Source: PALSA-243 sp963743705
Lineage (GTDB): Bacteria > Acidobacteriota > Terriglobia > Bryobacterales > Bryobacteraceae
Reading direction: 5' to 3'
NCBI GenBank assembly: GCA_963743705.1
Contig: CAVUQS010000012.1
Location: 620,001 to 684,000, forward strand
DNA length: 64,000 bases
Positions within the stretch are counted from its first letter, which is position 1. Every line of letters starts with the position of its first letter. Below are positions 1 to 7,488 of the stretch, in pieces. The notes under the pieces were generated by a model. It saw nothing but the letters and a program-made list of their open reading frames with translations. It was not told the origin of the DNA and made no database searches. Both the position numbers and the translations under genes were made by a program.

Positions 1-848
1 TGCAGCCGGACCTGGCCGTTGTGCTGGGTGGAATCAGTCAGCCCATGGCGCTGGCATCGCGCGCGACGATCGCGCCGGCCGTATCCGCCGCCGGCATGAT
101 TCCCGCGCTGGCGTGGTCCATCTGGGCCTGCGGGTTCCTTGGCATCGCGTGTTCGTGGCTCCTCCGTTGGCGGCGCATCCGGACCGCCGTTCGCACAGGC
201 TCTCCGATCCACGTGGATGCGCCCATCCGCGCCGTATCCTCTCCGACGCTTTTGGAGCCGGGCGTTTTCGGCGTATGGCGGCCGGTTTTGCTGCTGCCCG
301 AGGGCATCGTCGACCAGCTTACGCCAGCGCAGTTGAGAGCAGTGATCGCGCATGAACTCTGCCACGTTCGGCGTCACGACAATCTCGTGGCGGCCATTCA
401 AATGTTCGTCGAAACGCTCTTCTGGTTTCATCCTCTCGTTTGGTGGCTAGGAAGGCGAATGGTGGAAGAGCGCGAGCTAGCGTGCGACCAGGAGGTGTTG
501 AGTCTCGGCAATGAGCCGCGAGTCTATGCGGAGGGCATTCTCAACGTGTGTAAGCTTTATGTCCAATCGCCGCTCGCGTGTCTCTCAGGCGCGACCGGCG
601 CCGATCTGAACAAGCGAATCGAATCCATCATGCGGAACCGCGTAACGCCGCGGCTCGATTTCACCCGCAAGGCCATCCTGACGGTTGCCGGCGGCCTGGC
701 GGTCGTGACGCCGATCGCAATCGGCATCGCGCATGCACCCCCTCTGCGAGCGCAATCGAGCGCCGATCAAAAGCGGCTCACCTTCGACGCGGCATCGGTG
801 AAACCGGCGACGCCTCCGCCGGGCCTCACCATAGGTGGCAAGGCATGA
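1..848 (+). CDS. M56 (BlaR1-type) membrane metallopeptidase, 5' end outside window; probably the front part of a broken M56-TIGR03435 fusion
   Basis: The frame is open from base 3, so the gene begins upstream of the window. A zinc-protease motif HELCH lies at bases 351-365, followed by a hydrophobic stretch and the conserved ERELACDQE segment, the usual M56 arrangement seen in BlaR1/MecR1. A membrane segment is visible near bases 105-165 and another near 670-740. After the second membrane segment the protein enters the start of a TIGR03435 domain (FDAASVKPA), then meets TGA at 846-848. In Solibacter relatives that domain continues for about 250 residues in the same polypeptide; here the remainder lies in another frame beginning at 845. 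Family role: a membrane protease that relays an external signal to a repressor; the substrate here is unknown. The M56 call is secure, the intactness is not. Confidence 0.88.
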   Translation, partial: QPDLAVVLGGISQPMALASRATIAPAVSAAGMIPALAWSIWACGFLGIACSWLLRWRRIRTAVRTGSPIHVDAPIRAVSSPTLLEPGVFGVWRPVLLLPEGIVDQLTPAQLRAVIAHELCHVRRHDNLVAAIQMFVETLFWFHPLVWWLGRRMVEERELACDQEVLSLGNEPRVYAEGILNVCKLYVQSPLACLSGATGADLNKRIESIMRNRVTPRLDFTRKAILTVAGGLAVVTPIAIGIAHAPPLRAQSSADQKRLTFDAASVKPATPPPGLTIGGKA

Positions 849-1618
849 TGATGGCGGAGGGAGCCGACTTCTCCCGCTATCGCAGCACGGGCGGCCCGGG
901 GACGGATGATCCCGGGCGCATCCACTACCCGCTGGCCTCACTCACCGGTCTGCTCAAACGCGCATACCCAGGGTACTTCGAGATCAAGGCGCCCGTTTGG
1001 GCCGACACCGACGTCGTCACGGTCGATGCCACGATGCCCACCGACACCACGAAAGAGCAATTCCTGCAAATGCTGCGGAGCCTGCTCGCCGACCGCTTCG
1101 CGCTCAAGACGCACGTGGAAACGAAAGAGATCGCCGGGTATGCGCTGAACGTCGCAAGAGGCGGCCCGAAAGTCAAAGAGGCGCAGCCGGATAACGAGCC
1201 CATGGGCCCGGCCCCTCGCCGGGACGACGCCGATGGATTCCCCGTACCGCCCGCGCATTTTCGGGGATTTGCAAACATGCTCGGGGCGAATGACCACGCG
1301 CGTCTGGTTGGCCAAGCCACCATGGCGGACCTGGCGAATCGCCTCGGCGACCTCTTGGATACCGCGGTGGAAGACCACACGGCTCTGAACGGAACCTACA
1401 GCATCAGCATGACCTACGCCGGCCATGCCGGCGGCCCACACGGCGCGACCGCGCTATTGCAGCCGCCTGCACCCTCCGCCGACCCCTCCGCCACCGAGCC
1501 GCTGCCGGATATATTCAGCGCGCTCCAAACCGAACTCGGCCTCAAGCTGGAGAAGCAAAAGGTGTCGGTTACGATCCTGGTGGTGGATCACATCGAAAAG
1601 GCCCCCTCCGGCAACTGA
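845..1618 (+). CDS. TIGR03435 (Solibacter-type) domain protein, possibly the frameshifted continuation of the upstream M56 gene
   Basis: Encodes about 257 residues starting at three consecutive ATG codons (845, 848, 851); the first overlaps the upstream TGA as ATGA. The segment STGGPGTDDPGRIHYP and the ending EPLPDIFSALQTELGLKLE...VDHIEKAP are the hallmarks of TIGR03435, a domain of unknown function greatly expanded in Solibacter-like Acidobacteriota. The first nine or so residues of the domain sit in the preceding frame, so a one-base loss near 835-845 would explain the split. Alternatives are reinitiation at the ATGA overlap or a -1 frameshift; I see no classical slippery heptamer. No Shine-Dalgarno sequence of note precedes 845, which favours a broken gene over an independent one. 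Confidence 0.75.
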   Translation: MMMAEGADFSRYRSTGGPGTDDPGRIHYPLASLTGLLKRAYPGYFEIKAPVWADTDVVTVDATMPTDTTKEQFLQMLRSLLADRFALKTHVETKEIAGYALNVARGGPKVKEAQPDNEPMGPAPRRDDADGFPVPPAHFRGFANMLGANDHARLVGQATMADLANRLGDLLDTAVEDHTALNGTYSISMTYAGHAGGPHGATALLQPPAPSADPSATEPLPDIFSALQTELGLKLEKQKVSVTILVVDHIEKAPSGN

Positions 1619-1835
1619 CTGGGAATTACGGTTTGCCTGAAGTAGCGCTCCCTCGGGAGGCGTAAAAAAATTAAAACCACCACGGAAACGAAGGATCTCG
1701 CTCTTTTTCGTGAGGCTTCGGGCGCGAGGTTTTTTGGGGCCACTCCAGGAAAGCCTGGCCCCACCCACTAAGCGTCGCCTCACCATTATTGAAGGCGGGA
1801 CCAGATTCGGCCCCTCGGGTTTTTACCCGATTGAA

Positions 1836-1855
1836 TGTATTATTCAACTAATACA
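1836..1855. promoter_or_regulatory. Inverted-repeat operator candidate in front of the GntR-type regulator
   Basis: TGTATTA (1836-1842) and TAATACA (1849-1855) form a perfect 7-base inverted repeat with a 6-base spacer. It sits 11 bases before the GntR start codon, between a TTGAAT (1831-1836) and a TATATA (1857-1862) that could be promoter boxes. YtrA-type GntR regulators commonly bind such repeats in their own promoter, so autoregulation is the natural reading. A second small hairpin (TCGGGT/ACCCGA, 1815-1830) lies just upstream and may close the preceding transcript. Confidence 0.55.
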
Positions 1856-1866
1856 CTATATAACTG

Positions 1867-2268
1867 ATGAATCGAGCCTTCGCCTTTCGCCTCGATCCCG
1901 CCAGCGGCGTTCCGGTTTACCGCCAGATCATCGACCAATTGACGGGCGCTATCGCTTCGGGCGCGCTGGCGGCGGGCGAGCAATTGCCTACGGTGCGGCA
2001 GGTCGCGGTGGATCTCGCGATCAATCCCAATACGGTGATGCGCGCATATCGCGAGCTTGAAATCCGTGGGATTCTCGAGACGCAGCAGGGCACAGGCACC
2101 TTCATCAGCCGCCAGAAGCTGAAACGGCCCACGGCCGAACGGCAGCGGCTGCTCAGCCAGTTGGCCGCGGAATGCATCGCGCGGGCCGGCGCGGCGGGCT
2201 TCACCACTGAAGAATTACTGGAGCAACTATATGCCAATCACGCAGACGCCGTTAGGACTCGCAGCTAG
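1867..2268 (+). CDS. GntR-family transcriptional regulator, YtrA subfamily
   Basis: A 133-residue protein with an N-terminal winged helix-turn-helix (about residues 12-80), including PVYRQIIDQL, GEQLPTVRQVA and NPNTVMRAYRELE, all characteristic of GntR proteins. The C-terminal tail is only about 50 residues, too short for a FadR or HutC effector domain, which is the YtrA pattern. The start ATG follows an AT-rich promoter so closely that the message may be leaderless. The slipin gene overlaps its last 38 bases, so the two are probably one operon. Likely role: repressor of its own operon through the repeat at 1836-1855, responding to an envelope or drug-related cue; the effector is unknown. Confidence 0.88.
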   Translation: MNRAFAFRLDPASGVPVYRQIIDQLTGAIASGALAAGEQLPTVRQVAVDLAINPNTVMRAYRELEIRGILETQQGTGTFISRQKLKRPTAERQRLLSQLAAECIARAGAAGFTTEELLEQLYANHADAVRTRS

Positions 2269-3148
2269 CAGCATGAGATATCCTTCGCGCGACGTTCCCT
2301 TCAGCCGGGTGGGGATCGCGTTGTTTGTGGTTTGCCTGGCCGCGGGAGCGGGCGGCGCCGCCGCAACGCAGAGCCCCGCCTTCGCGGTGGCCGGCGGTCT
2401 CATCGGCCTCTATTCTCTGTTCGCCATCCGCATGGCCGACCAGTGGGAAAAGGTGGCGGTGCTACGTTTCGGGCGCTACATCGGGTTGCGCGGGCCGGGG
2501 CTCTATCACATCGTTCCGGTCGTCGATTCCGTCAGCCGGACCGTGGATCAACGCGTGCGGGTGGCCAGCGTTTCGGCCGAATCGACGCTCACCAAGGACA
2601 CGGTTCCGGTCAATGTCGACGCCATCGTGTTCTGGCTGGTCTGGAACGCCGAAAAATCCATTCTGGAAGTGCAGGATTTCATCCAGGCCATCACGCTGAG
2701 CGCGCAGACAGCGCTGCGCGAATCCATCGGCCGGCACGATCTGCACCAGATGGTGGCCGAGCGCGAGACGCTCGGCAAGGAATTGCAGCGCATTCTCGAC
2801 GAAAAGACCAATCCTTGGGGCATTACGGTGCAATCGGTGGAGATCCGCGACGTGCAGATTCCCACCGAATTGCAGGATGCCATGTCGCGGCAGGCGCAGG
2901 CCGAGCGCGAACGGCAGGCGCGTAATATTCTGGGCCAAGCGGAAATCGAAATCTCGGACAAGTTCGCCCAGGCGGCGAACATCTATCGCGACAACCCCAC
3001 GGCGCTGCACCTGCGCGCCATGAACATGCTCTACGAAGCCATCAAAGAGCGCGGTTCGATGATCATCGTGCCGTCTTCGGCGGTGGAAACCATGGGCCTG
3101 GGCGGCCAACTTGCCACCGCTTCGCTTGCCGGAGTCAAGCCCCAATAG
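2231..3148 (+). CDS. Slipin / stomatin-like SPFH (band 7) membrane protein
   Basis: 305 residues. Two hydrophobic segments near residues 28-66 anchor the protein, followed by the SPFH domain (about 70-260) with GPGLYHIVPVVDSV, the TKDTVPVNVDAIVFW strand and IQSVEIRDVQIP-like segment, then a helical QAQAERERQARNI stretch typical of slipins. Slipins form oligomeric membrane scaffolds; bacterial ones are often paired with NfeD, which is absent here. Start 2231 is chosen because GGAG lies at 2220-2223 with 7-base spacing; ATG 2273, just after the GntR stop, is an alternative without a good ribosome site. Cotranscription with the GntR gene is likely. Confidence 0.9.
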   Translation: MPITQTPLGLAASSMRYPSRDVPFSRVGIALFVVCLAAGAGGAAATQSPAFAVAGGLIGLYSLFAIRMADQWEKVAVLRFGRYIGLRGPGLYHIVPVVDSVSRTVDQRVRVASVSAESTLTKDTVPVNVDAIVFWLVWNAEKSILEVQDFIQAITLSAQTALRESIGRHDLHQMVAERETLGKELQRILDEKTNPWGITVQSVEIRDVQIPTELQDAMSRQAQAERERQARNILGQAEIEISDKFAQAANIYRDNPTALHLRAMNMLYEAIKERGSMIIVPSSAVETMGLGGQLATASLAGVKPQ

Positions 3149-3215
3149 AGCTTCCTCGCGGCGGCGCGCAGATTTTCCAGCCCACGCGTCACCGCGCATA
3201 TACTAGTCTGAAAAT

Positions 3216-5096
3216 ATGGGGCAAAGCAAAAGGAAGTGGCCGCGGCTCCGGCGCGGCGACGTGGCGTTCCTGCTTTGCGCCCTGGCGCTGTTGATCGCCT
3301 ACCTTGCAGGCACCGGCGCGGGCGTCACTTTCCCCCTCGGATTGCTGGCGACCGTGCTGGGATTCGTCTCGGTTTTCCGCCTGGTGCGGCGCGTGATGAA
3401 ACAGGCGATCTGGCGGCTGCGGAACCGGCTGATCGCGGCCTATCTGTTGATTGCGGTAGTGCCGGTGGTGCTGATCACGGCGTTCCTTGGCCTGGCGGGC
3501 TACGCGGTGATCGAGCAGACCTCGATTTTTCTGGTGAATCGCGAGCTGGATCACCGTATCACCTCTCTGCTGCGCCAGGCCGATGCCACCGCGCATTACC
3601 CCAATCACGATTCCGAAAACGCCATCAACCGCTTCCGGTTCACCATGCGGAATGTCTTTCCGGACGCTGCTCTGATCGTGACCGGCCGCGAACAATTGCG
3701 CTATCCGGCGAATTCCGAGTTCACGCATCCGCCGCCGGAATGGGCAGGGCTGCAGCATTCGTCCGGACTGGTGATCAAAGACGGCAAGTTGTATGTGTGG
3801 GCGCACGTGATCGCCGCGGACAACGAAGTTACGGCCATCGCGCCGCTCTCGCAAGAGCTGCTCGCGGGCTTTGTCCCGGGGCTGGGAGACGTCAACTTCA
3901 TGCCGCTGATGGGCCGCGCGCGCGAATCGCACCTCCCTGCCCCGGTGAACGCGCTCGATTTTCGCGTCAACGGAATCTATCCCGTGTTGGCGCCGGAATG
4001 GCAATCGCCGAAGAGGAAGCAGCAACTCTATTTGCTGGTGAATACGCGACTTTCCTCGGTGATGGGGACGGTTTTCGGAACGGAATGGGGCGAGAAGGTG
4101 CTCGATTTCTTCCTGGCCTTCGCCGGGGTGCTGTTTCTGGTGGAAGTCGCCTCGCTGGTGCCAGGCATAAAACTCAGCCGCAGCATCACGGGCGCGGTGC
4201 ACGAGCTCTATGAAGGCACGCAGCACGTCAAGGAAGGCGACTTCAAATATCGCGTGCCGGTGACGGGCAGCGACCAACTGGCGGAACTGACGTCTTCGTT
4301 CAATACGATGACGCAAAACCTCGAGAGGCTGATCGTCGTCGCCAAGGAAAAAGAGAGGCTGGAATCGGAGCTCGAAATTGCGCGCGAGGTGCAGACCAAC
4401 CTCTTCCCGAAAGATCCGCCGCTCGGCAGGAACCTGGAGTTACGCGGCCTCTGCCAGCCGGCGCGCATGGTTTCGGGCGATTATTACGATTTCCTTACGC
4501 TGCCGCACAAGATGGCCTTCGCCATCGGCGACGTCGCCGGAAAAGGAATTTCCGCCGCACTGCTGATGGCGACCATCCAATCGACCATGCGCACGCAATT
4601 GACCGCTGTCAACGGCAACGGGACATCGCGGCTTTCCACGCGCAGCGTGGTCTCGACGCTGAACCGGCAGCTCTTCGCCACGACGTCGGCCGAGAAATAC
4701 GCCACGTTCTTTTTCGCCATGTTCGACGAGAACGTAAACACGCTCTCGTACACCAACGCCGGCCATCTTTCGCCCATGTTGCTGCGCGGTGCGAACGTGC
4801 ACCTGCTCGAACCAACGGGCACCATTGTGGGCGCATTCGCCAACGCCACGTATGAGGAGCGCTCGGTGCAAATGGAGCCTGGCGACATTCTCGTCGCCTA
4901 CACGGATGGCATTGTCGAGCCGGAGAACGAGTACGGCGAGATGTTCGGTGAGGAGCAATTAAAAGATCTGCTGGTCAAATTCGAGCGTGCCGAGTCAGCG
5001 GAAATGATCGCCCGCACGATGGAAGCGGTCAAGCAGTGGACGCATTCGGGCGAGCAACAGGACGACATGACGATGGTAATCGCGAGGCGCCTGTGA
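3216..5096 (+). CDS. Membrane-bound PP2C (SpoIIE/RsbU-type) serine/threonine phosphatase with HAMP domain
   Basis: 626 residues. Hydrophobic segments near residues 17-60 and 75-95 precede an extracytoplasmic sensor region; another membrane segment near 295-315 leads into HAMP (about 316-370), a short coiled coil, and a C-terminal PP2C domain. The phosphatase shows EVQTNLFPKDPP, SGDYYDFLTL, IGDVAGKGISAALLMA, TNAGHLSPML and YTDGIVEPEN, which supply the metal-binding aspartates. Relatives control anti-anti-sigma partner-switching modules, so a general stress signalling role is likely, though no STAS or RsbW gene is nearby. TATACT at 3199-3204 is a possible -10 box, giving a very short leader. 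Its stop overlaps the next start (GTGA). Confidence 0.92.
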   Translation: MGQSKRKWPRLRRGDVAFLLCALALLIAYLAGTGAGVTFPLGLLATVLGFVSVFRLVRRVMKQAIWRLRNRLIAAYLLIAVVPVVLITAFLGLAGYAVIEQTSIFLVNRELDHRITSLLRQADATAHYPNHDSENAINRFRFTMRNVFPDAALIVTGREQLRYPANSEFTHPPPEWAGLQHSSGLVIKDGKLYVWAHVIAADNEVTAIAPLSQELLAGFVPGLGDVNFMPLMGRARESHLPAPVNALDFRVNGIYPVLAPEWQSPKRKQQLYLLVNTRLSSVMGTVFGTEWGEKVLDFFLAFAGVLFLVEVASLVPGIKLSRSITGAVHELYEGTQHVKEGDFKYRVPVTGSDQLAELTSSFNTMTQNLERLIVVAKEKERLESELEIAREVQTNLFPKDPPLGRNLELRGLCQPARMVSGDYYDFLTLPHKMAFAIGDVAGKGISAALLMATIQSTMRTQLTAVNGNGTSRLSTRSVVSTLNRQLFATTSAEKYATFFFAMFDENVNTLSYTNAGHLSPMLLRGANVHLLEPTGTIVGAFANATYEERSVQMEPGDILVAYTDGIVEPENEYGEMFGEEQLKDLLVKFERAESAEMIARTMEAVKQWTHSGEQQDDMTMVIARRL

Positions 5097-6574
5097 AAGT
5101 TCTGACGGCGGCGGAAATGCGCGCTGTGGACCGCCGTACGATCGACGCGGGGATACCAGGCATCGTTCTGATGGAAAATGCTGCGTCCCGCGTGGTGGAG
5201 TTTCTGGCCGGGAAATTTGAGCCGCTCGAATCGCAACGCATCCTGGTGGTGTGCGGCAAGGGCAACAATGGCGGCGACGGCATGGCGATTGCGCGGCAAA
5301 TCCACGTACGCTTTCCCAGTGCGGCGCTATGCGTGGAATTCTTCTGCGATCCGGCGGAACTGCAAGGCGATGCGGCGGCCAACTACCGCATGCTGGAAGC
5401 GGCGGAAGCGCGGCGGGCGGATACCGACGCAGCGAGCAATCCGTCGATTGTGATCGATGCGTTGCTGGGGACGGGCGTCACCGGCGCCGCCAAAGGGCGG
5501 GCGCTCGATGGAATCCGGCGGATCAACGCCATCGAAGGAGCGGCGGTGGTGGCGGTGGATATTCCGTCGGGGTTGCCCAGCGATTCGGGCGAACCAACCG
5601 GAGAATTCGTACGCGCCGATTACACCGTCACGTTCACCGCGCCCAAGCCCTGCCAAGTGATGCCGCCCAGTTGCGACCGCGTGGGCGAACTCATCGTGAG
5701 CGCGATCGGCACGCCGGAATCGTTCTATGCCGAGGTAAAGCTTGAGGTGGTCGAACCCGGCATGTTCCGCGATCTGCTCGCGCCGCGCCCTCCCTGGGGC
5801 CATAAAGGCACGTTCGGGCACGCGCTGATTGTGGCGGGGTCGATCGGCAAAACCGGCGCTGCGGCGATGTGCGGCATCGGCGCGCTGCGGGCCGGCGCGG
5901 GACTGGTTACGGTGGCTTCGGATCCGGAGGCCCTGGGCGCAATTTCATCGCATGCGCCCGAGCTGATGACGGAATCGATCGCAAATCTCCGGCAGGCGGC
6001 CGAAGGCAAGACCGTGATCGCCATGGGCCCCGGCTTGGGCCGCACGGCGGAAACGGAAGGGCTGGTGGCGGAAACGATGCGCGATTTTGGCGGGCCGATG
6101 GTGATCGATGCCGACGCGCTGACGGACGCCATCCGCGGCGATGGGCGCGTGCGTGTCTTGACGCCGCACCCGGGCGAGATGGCGCGCATCAGCGGCTTGA
6201 GCCCCGCGGAGATTGCGAGCGATCGCGTGGCCGCGGCGATCGCATTTGCTACCGGGCATGCCGTGACGCTGGTGCTCAAGGGCGAACGCAGCGTGATCGC
6301 GTTCGCGGATGGGCGCGCGTGGATCAATCCCACCGGCACGCCGGCCATGGGGACAGGCGGCACGGGCGATGTGCTCACGGGCATGATCTCCGGTTTTTTG
6401 GCGCAGTTTCCGTCGAAGCCCGATCAGGCCGTGGCTGCAGCGGTGTATCTCCACGGGCTCTCGGGCCAGATCGGCGCGCGCGCATTGGGCGAAAAGTGCC
6501 TGATTGCGACCGACCTCTTCGACTATCTGCCCGACGCCATGGAGGAATGTGCCGAAGTACCGGACAGCGTCTGA
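5093..6574 (+). CDS. nnr: Bifunctional NAD(P)H-hydrate epimerase / ADP-dependent NAD(P)H-hydrate dehydratase
   Basis: 493 residues from GTG 5093, which overlaps the upstream TGA; translation begins VKVLTAAEMRAVDRRTIDAG, the standard opening of the YjeF N-terminal epimerase. That half (to about residue 215) contains VVCGKGNNGGDGMAIARQ and IDALLGTGVTG. The C-terminal ribokinase-like dehydratase half has HKGTFGHALIVAGSIGKTGAA, LTPHPGEMARI and the catalytic GTGGTGDVLTGMI. The enzyme repairs damaged hydrated NAD(P)H in the cytoplasm. Length fits the fused family. It overlaps tsaE downstream, a common bacterial gene order. Confidence 0.95.
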   Translation: MKVLTAAEMRAVDRRTIDAGIPGIVLMENAASRVVEFLAGKFEPLESQRILVVCGKGNNGGDGMAIARQIHVRFPSAALCVEFFCDPAELQGDAAANYRMLEAAEARRADTDAASNPSIVIDALLGTGVTGAAKGRALDGIRRINAIEGAAVVAVDIPSGLPSDSGEPTGEFVRADYTVTFTAPKPCQVMPPSCDRVGELIVSAIGTPESFYAEVKLEVVEPGMFRDLLAPRPPWGHKGTFGHALIVAGSIGKTGAAAMCGIGALRAGAGLVTVASDPEALGAISSHAPELMTESIANLRQAAEGKTVIAMGPGLGRTAETEGLVAETMRDFGGPMVIDADALTDAIRGDGRVRVLTPHPGEMARISGLSPAEIASDRVAAAIAFATGHAVTLVLKGERSVIAFADGRAWINPTGTPAMGTGGTGDVLTGMISGFLAQFPSKPDQAVAAAVYLHGLSGQIGARALGEKCLIATDLFDYLPDAMEECAEVPDSV

Positions 6575-6974
6575 CGCCGAGACGATTGAGCTGGGCCGGC
6601 TGCTGGCGAAGCTACTTCCCGCGCGCGGCGTGGTGTTGCTGACCGGCAATCTGGGCGCAGGCAAGACCACGCTGGCGAAAGGCATCGTAGAAGGGCGCGG
6701 CGCGGCGCATCCGGACGAGGTATCGAGCCCTACCTTCACGCTGATCCACGAGTATGGCGAAGGGCGCGTCTATCACATCGATCTCTATCGCCTGGACGAG
6801 ACGCGCGCGGTGGAATCGTTGGGTCTGGATGAATTATTCGAGCGCGACGCCCTGGTGCTGATCGAATGGGGAGAACGCTTTCCAGAGCTGATGCCCACAG
6901 AGCGCATCGAGATTCGCATTCATGCGCTGGCAGATGAAGAAAGGGAATTTGAAGTGACCGGAGGAGGCTTATGA
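6549..6974 (+). CDS. tsaE: TsaE, ATPase of tRNA N6-threonylcarbamoyladenosine synthesis
   Basis: About 141 residues from GTG 6549 (start MPKYRTASDAET). A Walker A loop GNLGAGKTTLAKG is followed by SSPTFTLIHEY, the strand VYHIDLYRLDE and a final VLIEWGERFPE, the usual TsaE order. TsaE works with TsaB and TsaD to make t6A37 in tRNAs that read ANN codons. The start is uncertain: GGAGG at 6541-6545 is only three bases before GTG 6549, but the next upstream candidate (TTG 6504) would add an unrelated N-terminus inside nnr. The gene overlaps nnr by 26 bases and the DinB-like gene by ATGA. Confidence 0.92.
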   Translation: MPKYRTASDAETIELGRLLAKLLPARGVVLLTGNLGAGKTTLAKGIVEGRGAAHPDEVSSPTFTLIHEYGEGRVYHIDLYRLDETRAVESLGLDELFERDALVLIEWGERFPELMPTERIEIRIHALADEEREFEVTGGGL

Positions 6975-7486
6975 AGATCGAAAAGTTGCCGTGCCTGGAG
7001 CAGCTCGCAGCTACGCCCGAAATTCTGCGCGGCCTGATGTGCGAACTTTCGGCTGACGATACGGCATGGAAGCCGGGGCCGGACCGGTTCTCAGTAGCCG
7101 AGGTGCTGGCGCATTTGTCGCACTCCGAAGGGCATTGCTACCGCACGCGGCTGGACCGGTTTATGAAAGAAGACATGCCGGCGTTCGAGCCCGACGATGC
7201 TCAGATGCATCTCGACCGCTACCGGGACGCCGATGCGGAGGATGCATTCGACCACTTCGAGGAGCAGCGCGAAACCAACATCGAGTTCTTACACAGTTTG
7301 CCGGCGCAGGCTGGCGACCGGCGCGCCATGCACGCCGCGGCCGGCGAGATCACGCTGGCGCAGATGCTGCACGAATGGACGCTGCACGATCTGGGACACA
7401 TACGCCAGATTGCCGAACTGGTTCGCGCGCGCCGGTTTTTGGCCGGCGCGGGGAAGTTAGGCGAAGACTACAAGCTGAAGCCGTAG
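6971..7486 (+). CDS. DinB-fold (DinB_2) putative metal-dependent protein
   Basis: 171 residues; start ATG 6971 overlaps the tsaE stop as ATGA and follows GGAGG at 6960-6965. It has the four-helix DinB layout: LSADDTAWKPGPDRFSVAEV near the start, AHLSHSEGH in helix 2 and a C-terminal HDLGHIRQIAELV. The histidines in these two segments are the presumed metal ligands. Members of this family include thiol-dependent transferases, but most are uncharacterised, so no reaction is assigned. It is the last gene of the operon starting at 3216; the next gene converges on it with two bases between the stops. Confidence 0.85.
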   Translation: MKIEKLPCLEQLAATPEILRGLMCELSADDTAWKPGPDRFSVAEVLAHLSHSEGHCYRTRLDRFMKEDMPAFEPDDAQMHLDRYRDADAEDAFDHFEEQRETNIEFLHSLPAQAGDRRAMHAAAGEITLAQMLHEWTLHDLGHIRQIAELVRARRFLAGAGKLGEDYKLKP

Positions 7487-7488
7487 CG

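Noticed and set aside
3189..4316. Open frame (375 codons) antisense to the PP2C phosphatase gene
   Set aside because: His/Arg-rich translation without domains; the PP2C gene is well supported.
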